Source: a virus. From it: 64,000 nucleotides of DNA. Both the position numbers and the translations under genes were made by a program. The notes under the pieces were generated by a model. That model was given only the letters and a program-made list of their open reading frames with translations, was not told where the DNA came from and made no database searches. Of this stretch, positions 53,576-62,079 are shown piece by piece (positions within the stretch are counted from its first letter, which is position 1; every line of letters begins with the position of its first letter). Location: positions 16,262 through 80,261 of IMG/VR virus record IMGVR_UViG_3300025168_000053. One strand, written 5' to 3'.

Positions 53576-53632
53576 TTTTTTCACCTGTTTCATATTGGGT
53601 TTCCTGTCCCATTCAGTATATCCACACCCAGA

Positions 53633-53642
53633 AGGGTATATC
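53633..53642 (-). promoter_or_regulatory. Candidate promoter GATATACCCT
   Basis: Minus-strand GATATACCCT overlaps the end of the helicase gene and lies 58 nt before the ATG at 53575. A second weaker match, GATATACTGAAT, follows at about 20 nt downstream. It is the third copy of the motif seen at 31933 and 47964. Confidence 0.45.
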
Positions 53643-56600
53643 AATAATCCTCTCCCGTAAGACCATCAATGGCCTTTGTTTCCACAAAGTTGCCCAGGGC
53701 AACATCATAGGCATATTTGGAATAGAGTTCGCCAATGTAATTGACAACCGCATCAGGGGATTGGGAATCGCCAGCATTGATGCCACCCAATTCCTTTGGG
53801 ATCGGGACATTTATTTTTGATTGTCTAACACCATTCGCCACTGAAATGCCATCCTGTTGCATGGCTGAGATGTGCCAGTATTGCGTAGCACCTCTCGGCA
53901 AAGAGAGAACGTATTTTTGGGCTGATGATGGCGACGAATCGTAGGTGTCGTTGCGATATTTCAGCACCCGTTGTTCTGTTTCATTGTGAATCAAAGCGTA
54001 TTGATACCCTCTTGAAACCTTACGGAGTAATTGGCTTGAGAACAAATTGTGATATTGAATTGGATTGGCTTCAACACGCTCAAAATAGAATCCTTGAACC
54101 TCGCCCTCGCTCATGTGCCGAGCCTGTTGAATGTCCTCATATTGAGGGTTCTGGGCTTCCCAGGCATCGAAGTCATCCATGCTCATTGCGACCACTTTAC
54201 CCTCAACGGTTTCGAGTTCAACGTATTCTGTTTCAGTAGTCCAGTCATGGCCGTCATCATCGTTGCCATCATCGCCACGATCCTCATCGCCGCCTTCACA
54301 GGATGAACAAACACGCTTGGATTCAAGTTCCTCAGTGGTGCTGTCAATCATCTCATCAAGGCTGATGTTCACAAGGACTGAGCCGCATGAATCAGGGGCG
54401 ATTTCACCGCCCATGTGCTTCTCGAACTTGCCAGATTTAGAATGGGTGTCATATCGAATACGGCAAAGGTGGCCGTCGCACTTGCAGCAAGTTCCGTGTT
54501 CCTCTCCCTCAGCGATGATGGTTTCACATTCAACGCACCGATCATCATTAGGGGTGTCGCATACGCAAAGTTCCAATCCACAGTCTTGACAGTCATCGCT
54601 CTCAGGGGTGTCCTGTGGCGACTCTTTGACCTCGTTTGGTATGTCGTTGCACATCAAGTCCATGTCGAGGTCATAAGCACCCTGTAATCGCTGTTCAACG
54701 TCTTGAGCGATTTGACCCTCAAGTTCACCATTGACAATGATGTTTTGCTTTTGCGCCCTGCTGTATGCAACGTAGCCCATTGACACTTCATTGACGGCTG
54801 ATTCTGGCGAGGCTTCACAGGCTCGCTTATTCATGAAACAGGATTGAACAGTTGGGTTGCCGTCTTCATCGTCTTCAACAATCGAATTGACAATGAACAT
54901 GACCTCGGCCTCATCGCCTTTGTAGCGATGGATTGTAGCGATGTGAACAGCATTGCCGCCACGCTCACTGAACAACGTATCATTGACCCAGTTCTTGAGA
55001 GCATCAGCGAGGTTCTTTCCTTTGACTTCACCATCGCTGCGAGATCGGTGAAGAGATACAAACGCCTCAAGGAGTTCGATGTTGCCCATGAACTCTTGAA
55101 ATGCGGTGGATTGAGCCATGCTCTTTGTATCACCTTTGAACAGGTCGGAGTATTTGGCGAGAGCAACCTTTCTAATGCTCTCAATGTCCCTCAAGAGCAA
55201 GGAATGTTGCTTGACCTTAGAAGCATCCATCTTGTGCCATCCAAGCCCAAGCATGGTCTTTCCATTCACATTCTTGTATGACTCATCCAAAGCCCCAGAA
55301 CGCATCATGTTGGCGGCTGAGAATGCTTGAGTGACAAGACCATCCTTGCCGCTTGGAGTTGATACTGGAATGCCGTTCATGAGGAACGTCTTGATGAAGC
55401 CAGCGAGAGGCTTCTTGAGGCGACAAAGGAGGCCAAACGTGGTGTCCTCACCATGAAGTTCTCTTGACTTGTGATATGCCTTGACAATCTCATCACCTTC
55501 GATTTGAATAGGCGCAGCACCGACAGGCCAGAAGTCATATCCAGCCTCAAGCGGAGATCGGTGTGCTTGATAATCTGGGAGGTCAATGTTGGCGTGATAA
55601 CGACGTGCAATATCAGCGAACTGAGCAGTAGCATACTTGACAGATTGAGCAACCATATCAGTGCCTCTCCAACAGATAGTCTGTGGATAGAATGTAGCAT
55701 CAATGGCCTTTGCATTGTCCGAAAATGCCTGACTTGAAGCCCCCGCAAATAAATAGATCGCCTGGCGCAAATCGCCCACCATGACCTTGTGTGCATCCTC
55801 TTTCACCAATCGCCAAACCAATTGAGCCTTGAGAACTGAGAGGTCTTGAACCTCGTCAATGAACATGACATCAGCCTTCTCATGCTGAGGGATTTGAAGA
55901 TCGAGAGCGTGTGGAAGGTAAATCTGGTCGGCCATGCTGAGAACCAACACACCCTTGCCACCACTGGTGGATGAGGATTCAACAACCTCTAACGACTCAT
56001 CATCAAGCATATTGTGGAACTCATCACCGAACTTCTCAGCGAGCAATGCAACGACCTTCTCAACACAATTGGGCTTGACAATGCCGAGTCCTAAAGAAGT
56101 GTCATAACGCCGCCATGTTTTGATGTTTTCACCATTGACAATAGCATTGCCGTTCTTTCCGAACTGAGTTCCGAATCCTTTTCCACCGATCTTCTTCAAG
56201 TGGCCTCCATTCTCAAAGGAATAGATGATGTGGCCTTTGTGCTTCTTGACAATGACCTTCGCCTCAGTATCAAATGACACCGACTTGACACCGCTTTTCT
56301 TCTGGGTATCAGCAGGTGGGAATCGGCAACCGCCTGTCTCAAGGATGGCGAACTCAGCCTTCTTGACCATGTTTGGGTCGGTGGTGCGAATCTGTTTTGA
56401 CATAGGCACAGCATCCTCCCACCATCCACGTTGATTCTTGTTTGGAACAACAGCATCCATGACGGACTTTCCATCGCCACAGAATGGCTTCAATTGAACA
56501 TTCAAGAATGCTGTTTCGATAGCAACGGCAAGGATCTCAACAACCAATTGGAACACCGATTGGTCGCCCAGATTGCGAGCAGGGTTCTCATCCCATGACT

Positions 56601-57411
56601 GATTGACACCGACTCGCTGAACAACCTCAGCAATGGCCTTCACGTCATCCTCATGGACTGTTGGAGGAATGTATGGGGTCGGAACTTCACGGTCAATGGT
56701 GGATTCTGGAACAAAGCCCTCATCCATCACCATGTTGGCAACCTTGACCAATCCTTCACCGATCATGTTGTTGAAGGCATGAGATGTGGTCTTGACCTGC
56801 ATGGCCTTTCGAGCGTTCTCAAGCAATGCTGAACGGTCTTCACGGCCCAACCAACCTGCAAGGGTCAAACGGGCGATTCTAATGTATCTGTCATCACCGT
56901 ATTTCAGCATTGAAATATGAGAGAATCCATCAGCATGAGCCTTGTTCAACAACAATTGGTTGCCACCTGCATTGACGGTGTTATTGTTGCCGAATATCTT
57001 GACATTCAATCCATCAGTGGATTGGAACTGGATGAGGATGTCTTTACTGGACTTAGCAATGTGGGTATTGAAGGCGGTCATGGCCGTCAAGAGTTCAGGG
57101 GCAAGCCTGGAAACAATGTGGGTCATGCCCTGCAATAGAGAGGTCTTACCTGAACCTGCTACGGCTGATACTGCGATTGAGATCGGCTTGCCACCATTGC
57201 GAGATTCATAGAGAGCCTTAGCGAATGCTCTCAGCACCCTCAGTTGTTCCCAAGACCATTTGTTGCCGTTCCTATCCACTTCTGGAATACCTGCCTCAGC
57301 ATCCCTATGCAGGGTGATGGCAAGGGCAAGGTTCTCAGCCGAACTGAGGAACGTGTTGAGGCTGATGAAGACAGCCATGAAGAGGGAGAGAGCGATGACT
57401 GAGAATATCAT
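53641..57411 (-). CDS. UvrD/Rep-like superfamily 1 helicase, very long, with zinc-rich C-terminal region
   Basis: Encodes 1,256 residues. Motif I: VSAVAGSGKTSLL; motif II: MFIDEVQDLS; motif III: GDLRQAIYLFAG; later HIATIHRYKGDEAEVMFIV (motif V) and YVAYSRAQKQNIIV (motif VI). A large insert lies between motifs I and II. After the helicase core, about 350 further residues include CQDCGLELCVCD, CVECET and CCKCDGHLC, a cysteine-rich zinc region, and acidic stretches. The first 40 residues (IFSVIALSLFMAVFISLNTF) are hydrophobic, odd for a helicase. The start is fixed by an ATGA overlap. It probably unwinds DNA in replication or repair. Confidence 0.85.
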   Translation of the reverse strand: MIFSVIALSLFMAVFISLNTFLSSAENLALAITLHRDAEAGIPEVDRNGNKWSWEQLRVLRAFAKALYESRNGGKPISIAVSAVAGSGKTSLLQGMTHIVSRLAPELLTAMTAFNTHIAKSSKDILIQFQSTDGLNVKIFGNNNTVNAGGNQLLLNKAHADGFSHISMLKYGDDRYIRIARLTLAGWLGREDRSALLENARKAMQVKTTSHAFNNMIGEGLVKVANMVMDEGFVPESTIDREVPTPYIPPTVHEDDVKAIAEVVQRVGVNQSWDENPARNLGDQSVFQLVVEILAVAIETAFLNVQLKPFCGDGKSVMDAVVPNKNQRGWWEDAVPMSKQIRTTDPNMVKKAEFAILETGGCRFPPADTQKKSGVKSVSFDTEAKVIVKKHKGHIIYSFENGGHLKKIGGKGFGTQFGKNGNAIVNGENIKTWRRYDTSLGLGIVKPNCVEKVVALLAEKFGDEFHNMLDDESLEVVESSSTSGGKGVLVLSMADQIYLPHALDLQIPQHEKADVMFIDEVQDLSVLKAQLVWRLVKEDAHKVMVGDLRQAIYLFAGASSQAFSDNAKAIDATFYPQTICWRGTDMVAQSVKYATAQFADIARRYHANIDLPDYQAHRSPLEAGYDFWPVGAAPIQIEGDEIVKAYHKSRELHGEDTTFGLLCRLKKPLAGFIKTFLMNGIPVSTPSGKDGLVTQAFSAANMMRSGALDESYKNVNGKTMLGLGWHKMDASKVKQHSLLLRDIESIRKVALAKYSDLFKGDTKSMAQSTAFQEFMGNIELLEAFVSLHRSRSDGEVKGKNLADALKNWVNDTLFSERGGNAVHIATIHRYKGDEAEVMFIVNSIVEDDEDGNPTVQSCFMNKRACEASPESAVNEVSMGYVAYSRAQKQNIIVNGELEGQIAQDVEQRLQGAYDLDMDLMCNDIPNEVKESPQDTPESDDCQDCGLELCVCDTPNDDRCVECETIIAEGEEHGTCCKCDGHLCRIRYDTHSKSGKFEKHMGGEIAPDSCGSVLVNISLDEMIDSTTEELESKRVCSSCEGGDEDRGDDGNDDDGHDWTTETEYVELETVEGKVVAMSMDDFDAWEAQNPQYEDIQQARHMSEGEVQGFYFERVEANPIQYHNLFSSQLLRKVSRGYQYALIHNETEQRVLKYRNDTYDSSPSSAQKYVLSLPRGATQYWHISAMQQDGISVANGVRQSKINVPIPKELGGINAGDSQSPDAVVNYIGELYSKYAYDVALGNFVETKAIDGLTGEDY

Positions 57412-57818
57412 TCAGCCACCTCCTTCACAGAATCAAGGTGTTCGCATATCTTCTTGACACAGAACTTGAATGCCTGTTTGATGCTGTGGAAGCGGTCTGG
57501 AAGGAACTCAGCCGTCACAGCGAAGGATGGGTGAACCCTGTTGAGAGCCATACCCTTTGCATCTCTCACCGTTCTCATTTGAGGGAATATCTCAGCATCG
57601 AATTGGCCGAAAGTCCAGCCCGATCTGCAATCTCGAACATCAACCCAACCATAGCGATTAGAGCATCCCTTTGAGGTGTGATAATTCAAGTCAATGAGGC
57701 CAATGACTTCATCCTTGAAAACGACTTCATAGGACTTCAAATCAGGGCTTTCCGATACTGTGTAATCATCAGCCGCTTCATAACTGAAAACGCCATGAGG
57801 TGTGGTTATGGAACTCAT
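57408..57818 (-). CDS. Hypothetical protein
   Basis: Encodes 136 residues with alternating strands (SYEVVFKDEVIGLIDLNYHT, RSGWTFGQFDAEIF) and a helical end (FHSIKQAFKFCVKKICEHLD). It starts and ends in ATGA overlaps, between a zinc-ribbon protein and the helicase. Unknown family. Confidence 0.55.
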   Translation of the reverse strand: MSSITTPHGVFSYEAADDYTVSESPDLKSYEVVFKDEVIGLIDLNYHTSKGCSNRYGWVDVRDCRSGWTFGQFDAEIFPQMRTVRDAKGMALNRVHPSFAVTAEFLPDRFHSIKQAFKFCVKKICEHLDSVKEVAE

Positions 57819-58342
57819 TCAACCACCCCGCCAGCAAGCAGATCGATGGAATCAACCGTTGGGAGGTCATCAACACAGGATGGAGAGCCAGAAACGGTTT
57901 CGCACCAATCATACATCTCTCCATTCCATCCACCATTGCCACAGACAACGCAGTAGTCATGGTAATCCCAGTGGAAAGAGCCACAGGAGGTGCAACGGAC
58001 ATTCCGAAGGCGAGAACCCTCTTTGGTGACAGTAGCAGCCCAACAGGACAAGGACTTGTTGTTGAGGTATTCATTGAGCGATTGACGGGTGAATCCGTAT
58101 TCTGGGTATCGTTGTTCACTGTGAGCATCGAAGGGAGTATCAGCCAGCATCATTGCATGGCGAGGTGTAAAGAATTGAACGTCGTTGAGGATGATTTGAG
58201 GCATCCCTCTCATCGAAGGGTCGGTGGTGTATTCACTGTGAAGGGAGATCGGCAAGTTCGGCCTCATCCATCGCAGTTGTTCATACACTTGGCTGCTGGT
58301 CAATCGGTCTTTAGGCATCATTTGGGTTGCTTCGTTTTCCAT
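57815..58342 (-). CDS. Zinc-ribbon protein, first gene of the minus-strand block
   Basis: Encodes 175 residues from the ATG at 58342, preceded by GGAAGTGA; the open frame further upstream reaches 58456 but has weaker starts. RCTSCGSFHWDYHDYCVVCG (about 115-134) is a zinc ribbon. Being the first gene of a 31 kb operon-like block next to the putative origin/control region, it is a candidate early regulator (inference). Confidence 0.55.
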   Translation of the reverse strand: MENEATQMMPKDRLTSSQVYEQLRWMRPNLPISLHSEYTTDPSMRGMPQIILNDVQFFTPRHAMMLADTPFDAHSEQRYPEYGFTRQSLNEYLNNKSLSCWAATVTKEGSRLRNVRCTSCGSFHWDYHDYCVVCGNGGWNGEMYDWCETVSGSPSCVDDLPTVDSIDLLAGGVVE

Positions 58343-58514
58343 TGTTTTCACTTCCGTTTTTGGGGTTAGGGCATTCATAGTGTTCGCCCCCTTATCCCCC
58401 ACCACACCATGCAGGGTTGATAAAGAGTTCCGACAGGATAGACAGGAGGGACACATTAGAGGACAAGCATGACCTCAGCATCAAACGATGCAGGGAGAGC
58501 GATGAGAGCCACCT

Positions 58515-58542
58515 CAAAGGACACAAAGGACACAAAGGACAG
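58515..58542 (+). repeat. Tandem AAAGGACAC repeats
   Basis: Three consecutive 9-nt units, AAAGGACAC, AAAGGACAC, AAAGGACAG, preceded by C. They lie in the control region about 180 nt upstream of the minus-strand block and could be protein-binding sites. Confidence 0.7.
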
Positions 58543-58847
58543 TTCGACAAAGAGAGAGGACAAAAGACAGGGTGTGAATAGGGGAAAAGAGAGAGAGGTT
58601 GAGAGAAAATATGTTGTTGTTTGTCATGTATTATTTGTCCTTTCATTTAGCCCCATGTCTTTGTTGTCTATCGTGTCTAATGTGGGCTTCCAATCGGCCA
58701 TCAAAACCAGGTGTCAAACCATGCGTAAATGACCCCCTGCTCACCACCTGCCGTGAGGGTCGGTGTGTTGATGTGATCGGTGGAAAATAAGACAAATGTT
58801 GCGATATATTGTCCGAACAGGCTCGCAGGGGGCTGAAATTGGGTGTC

Positions 58848-59178
58848 GAACTGGGTGTTTAACGTGGTATTGGACTGGGTGTGCCGCCAGCACGTGCCGA
58901 TAACGCCACAGATTGAGCCTAAATGAGCGTTGAACTGGGTGTTTGACTGAGTATCGGACTGAGTGTGCTGATAACGCCACAGAACACGCCCAGAACGCCG
59001 CCTATCGCCACAGAATGAGCCGTGTGGAGATGGACTGGGTGCATGACTGAGTGCATCGCCACAGAACCACCCTCGAACCCACCGATCTCTCGCAACAGAC
59101 TGAGCCGAGCGAGGGGGCGAGTCTTCGACTCGCCCGTATCACCACAGAACGCATCACTGAGAGCCTATGGACTGGGTG
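58848..59178 (+). repeat. Interspersed iteron-like repeats ACTGGGTG and CGCCACAGA
   Basis: ACTG[GA]GT[GA] starts at 58850, 58874, 58934, 58946, 58958, 59034, 59046 and 59171. The first five are spaced by 24, 60, 12 and 12 nt, all multiples of 12; the sixth and seventh are again 12 apart. CGCCACAGA occurs at 58904, 58975, 59006 and 59057 with a variant near 59140. Regular phasing of two interleaved motifs suggests binding sites on one face of the helix, as in origin iterons. Confidence 0.7.
59115..59135. other. Perfect inverted repeat (hairpin) in the control region
   Basis: GGGCGAGTC, TTC, GACTCGCCC: a perfect 9-bp stem with a 3-nt loop, GC-rich. It lies inside the repeat field. It could be a cruciform at an origin or a transcription stem-loop; there is no T-run directly after it, so a simple terminator is less likely. 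Confidence 0.65.
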
Positions 59179-59329
59179 TGGCGACCCAGTGCGGCCACGC
59201 AGCCCCCCGTTTTTTGCCAGTGCGGGGTAAGTCTGGAGATGTTTTTTTTTTTTTGCTGAGGCCGCCATAAGCCCCAGATGCTACACGGAAAAAAATTGGG
59301 AAAAAAGTTGTTAGGAATGTTAAGTAGTT

Positions 59330-59343
59330 GGGATGGCTTTATT
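59330..59343 (+). promoter_or_regulatory. Candidate promoter for the right-hand operon
   Basis: GATGGCTTTATTTC lies about 25 nt before the ATG at 59368, preceded by A-rich stretches (59285-59306). It resembles the TGAGGCTTTAAG motif (GGCTTTA core) and has a spacing typical for an archaeal TATA box with a short leader. Inferred. Confidence 0.35.
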
Positions 59344-59367
59344 TCAACCTGCCGTATGCGGTAAGAT

Positions 59368-60423
59368 ATGGTGAATGCTTTCAAGACGAGTTGGGATGCT
59401 CTAATTAAGAATCGCCCACAACGTCCAGATTATTTTATTGATGCTCAACCTGCTGATTCAAATGTTGATCTTGGCGAGATGATGCAAGACTTTTCGATGC
59501 CAGAAGTTGATATTAAAGACATAGGCGGAGATGGAGATACTTGCTGTGCCGATCTCCGAACAGGTATGGCAAATCTAATCACACATTCCGACAATCATTA
59601 CGGTGGTTTATCAGGGCAAATGGCTGAGGCTTTGCATGGGTCTATTGATTTTGATGAAGGCATTGAAGGGGCATCATGTGAAACATTGGTTGATGCTTTG
59701 AAAAGTGCAATAAGTTATGGTGAATATGCCTTTGAGCAAGGAGGGAACACCGTTGCATATTGGAAAGATTACGGGTTTGACAGCGAGCATCACGCAATGT
59801 CCGAGCATCGAGAACTTCATGATGATGAGGATGGCAAGCATGAGATGGATTTATTGAATCGTATGCGTCAATTAAAATTAGAATATGAGGCTTGTAAAAT
59901 GGGTGGATTTGATGATGCAAAAGAAAGTGAATCCACAGGGTTCTATGCAAGTGCCGAACCATTTGAATTGGCTTGGGATTCCATTCGTAAAGAAGAAGAA
60001 TACGTTGAAATCGAATATGAAAGTGGTGAAACAATTCAGTTAAGTTTCAAAGAGTTTGATAAAATCAAATTGGATTGGGAAAACGATGATGATATTGTAG
60101 CGGTTAGAACTTATCGAGGCGACGAAGTATCTCAAATCCTAAAATCGGATGAATCAGCCATTGAAGTTCGAGATCGTTCCCTCGCCATTCTCGCCAGTAT
60201 GGGTTTGAAGTGGGATGAGAACCCGCTAAGGCCGCAACATGAAATGCCCGTTCACGCTGATGGAAGAGATTTGTCGGATGATGAATACGAACAGTTGATG
60301 AAAGTTCCAGCGTTCAATAAAGCAGTTTGGGATTTGACTAATGTTTGGGCATTGAGCAATGAGCGAAGAGAACAAATAATGCAGTATGCAAGGGAAAACC
60401 GCATAGGTGGTTTTGATGTTTAA
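59368..60423 (+). CDS. Protein with two WD-type tags, family unknown
   Basis: Encodes 351 residues. The tag occurs twice: FKTSWDALIK at residues 5-14 and FELAWDSIRK at 199-208; a weak third likeness, FNKAVWDLTN, lies near residue 312. The region between the tags is helical with a cysteine pair (GDTCCADLRT) and histidines (SEHHAMSEHRELHDD). After the second tag a small beta unit (VEIEYESGETIQLS) and a helical part follow. The two tags suggest two fused tagged modules. No enzyme motif is visible. Confidence 0.6.
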   Translation: MVNAFKTSWDALIKNRPQRPDYFIDAQPADSNVDLGEMMQDFSMPEVDIKDIGGDGDTCCADLRTGMANLITHSDNHYGGLSGQMAEALHGSIDFDEGIEGASCETLVDALKSAISYGEYAFEQGGNTVAYWKDYGFDSEHHAMSEHRELHDDEDGKHEMDLLNRMRQLKLEYEACKMGGFDDAKESESTGFYASAEPFELAWDSIRKEEEYVEIEYESGETIQLSFKEFDKIKLDWENDDDIVAVRTYRGDEVSQILKSDESAIEVRDRSLAILASMGLKWDENPLRPQHEMPVHADGRDLSDDEYEQLMKVPAFNKAVWDLTNVWALSNERREQIMQYARENRIGGFDV

Positions 60424-60574
60424 TCTGTGGGTATTGTTTTGGCTTGCTTTCATTGCAGGTTTCTTTTCAATGTGGGTGTCTCTTGACGATCTCGGAAGCA
60501 ATGTAGTGATATTCACCAGTGATGAAGAACTGCAAGAACTTTGTTGGGATGGCTTGAGGAAGGGAGAGCCATGA
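60416..60574 (+). CDS. Small membrane protein (52 aa)
   Basis: A short ORF overlapping the stop of the previous gene and, by ATGA, the start of the next. It encodes MFNLWVLFWLAFIAGFFSMW, a clear N-terminal transmembrane helix, followed by an acidic soluble part (SDEELQELCWDGL). Coupling on both sides supports it. Role unknown; membrane location likely. Confidence 0.6.
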   Translation: MFNLWVLFWLAFIAGFFSMWVSLDDLGSNVVIFTSDEELQELCWDGLRKGEP

Positions 60575-62079
60575 TTAAGAAGTCCGACTTCAAGGTTGGT
60601 GGTCGCTTCTTAGGAGATAGGAGAAGGAATGATCCTTACGGCATTCATTTTAACGATGGACCGCAAACTTACCGTTATCGAGTTCCGATTGGAAAAGACG
60701 AGGATGGCAATTTGATTTATTCCGATTATGATCGTGAAGTGAGTAGTCGTGATTGGACTTACCCTGGTGAGATTTACAGACGGGCAAACGAAAGAGATAT
60801 TGTTTCACGTGAAGAATACAATGATATGTATTTAGATCCCGATATAAGCGGAGATCAGATGGGGCGAATCTTGCGAGATGCAAAGGAACAGGTAGCGATT
60901 CGCCAAATTGGTGATACGGCATCCCATGAGTCAGGGCATACCGCCCACGACATGACCGACCCTGAGCGACAAAATCACTATTGGGGGGAAAAACAAGCAA
61001 ACAGGCAGCGTGGAGGATATGGTTTGTTCGATACTAATTCGGACTCGGATGAAAAAAGTGTGGGTGAGTTCGTTGCCTATATGTCGGAATATCCGCATGA
61101 TAGCATCAAGTTTCGTCGAGGAATGAAGAATCATCCTGATGTTGGAGAACGTTATGTCAAAAGGATTAGAAATGCAAACATTGACGCAAATGAGAGTAGC
61201 CGAGCAAAAAGGAATGTTGTCAATGCAATTCTTGACCAAACGGCAACAACAGGAAAAAGAACTGGTGCTGGCAACTTCCAATTTGGCGACATTGATGAAG
61301 CAAGGAACAGGAAGAAGCAAGCCGAGCGCACTTCAAGAGCCTTGATTCGCCAAATCCAACAATTGCCAGATGAAGGAATTGAAGGCTTTGGTGATTTGCC
61401 GCAAGACATTCAAGAAGGGATTGGGCGTTTGCAGTTGCGAGATCAATTATCTCAATTCATGGATAACAATTTTGAAACGGCAAGGCAAGCAGAACTTAAC
61501 ACCTTGATGCACGATCCCAACTCGATTGATTTTGCTATTGCCAATCCTAAAATGTTCTTTGAGAACTATGACTCCGTTCCTGTTGATTGGGTGGAAGGAA
61601 AGGGTCGTTGGGATGATTATGTGTTGGGGAATGATGCGCTTTCAACCATTGCACACTATGACCATCATGGGCGTTATGACGAAAACCCAGAACTCCTTGA
61701 AGCATTGAAAGAAAGGTTTGGTGAGCCGACCAGCGATCAGGGTTGGGGATTGAAGCCGAAGGTCAAGTCAAATCCTTACATGAGAACGCCCTGGCAATAC
61801 TATGACCCTCGATTTGGAAGCGAGCCATTGCTTGACGACATAATTCATCAATACGGTTTAGCGGAAGATCGTGGAGTTGATTTTGATTCTTCAAGAGCCT
61901 TTATGAAATCTTGGGGCTTGATAAAGGCTGAACCTTTTTCGGGCAAGTTCCCTGCTAAATATCCAGGCAACTGCAAAGTCTGTGGAACTTATTTGAAACC
62001 AGGTCAAGAAGTGATGTATAATCGAATGCTCGGCGGAGTCACCTGTCCTTTTGATTGCGGGAGGGCTTACGTTGTCTGA
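60571..62079 (+). CDS. Zincin-like (HExxH) protein with WGLIK tag and zinc ribbon
   Basis: Encodes 502 residues from the ATG at 60571. TASHESGHTAHD (residues 117-128) contains HExxH of zinc metalloproteases; a following VGEFVAYMSE about 50 residues later could give the third ligand. The middle is helical and charged. The tag FMKSWGLIK (W-G instead of W-D) is at 444-452, and after it a zinc ribbon (NCKVCGTYLKPG, CPFDCGRAY) ends the chain. As with the papain-like protein, a putative enzyme is joined to a zinc ribbon through the tag. Proteolytic activity is inferred. Confidence 0.6.
   Translation: MIKKSDFKVGGRFLGDRRRNDPYGIHFNDGPQTYRYRVPIGKDEDGNLIYSDYDREVSSRDWTYPGEIYRRANERDIVSREEYNDMYLDPDISGDQMGRILRDAKEQVAIRQIGDTASHESGHTAHDMTDPERQNHYWGEKQANRQRGGYGLFDTNSDSDEKSVGEFVAYMSEYPHDSIKFRRGMKNHPDVGERYVKRIRNANIDANESSRAKRNVVNAILDQTATTGKRTGAGNFQFGDIDEARNRKKQAERTSRALIRQIQQLPDEGIEGFGDLPQDIQEGIGRLQLRDQLSQFMDNNFETARQAELNTLMHDPNSIDFAIANPKMFFENYDSVPVDWVEGKGRWDDYVLGNDALSTIAHYDHHGRYDENPELLEALKERFGEPTSDQGWGLKPKVKSNPYMRTPWQYYDPRFGSEPLLDDIIHQYGLAEDRGVDFDSSRAFMKSWGLIKAEPFSGKFPAKYPGNCKVCGTYLKPGQEVMYNRMLGGVTCPFDCGRAYVV

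Larger units (their letters stand above)
58343..59367. other. 1-kb divergent intergenic region, candidate replication origin/control region
   Basis: The only gap above 300 nt. It separates the leftward early block from the rightward block at 59,368. It contains three tandem AAAGGACAC-type units (58515-58542), eight copies of ACTG[GA]GT[GA] (58850-59178), four exact CGCCACAGA copies (58904, 58975, 59006, 59057), a perfect 9-bp-stem hairpin (59115-59135) and a T13 run (59242-59254). GC content is visibly higher around 58,850-59,220 than in flanking genes. No convincing ORF is present. Iteron-like repeats plus hairpin at a divergence point are typical of viral origins; this is inference. Confidence 0.6.

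Noticed and set aside
54844-55281. Long antisense ORF of 145 codons inside the helicase gene
   Set aside because: Shadow of the helicase reading frame; no coding signature of its own. The same holds for the 151-codon antisense ORF at 4433-4888 and others.
58469-58732. Plus-strand ORF of 87 codons in the control region
   Set aside because: Built on the tandem GGACAC repeats, low-complexity Lys/Asp/Thr start, no ribosome binding site and no domain; more likely non-coding.
58741-59268. Minus-strand ORFs with repeated VKHPV-like residues
   Set aside because: The repeated residues only mirror the ACTGGGTG DNA repeats; composition is unlike the neighbouring genes.
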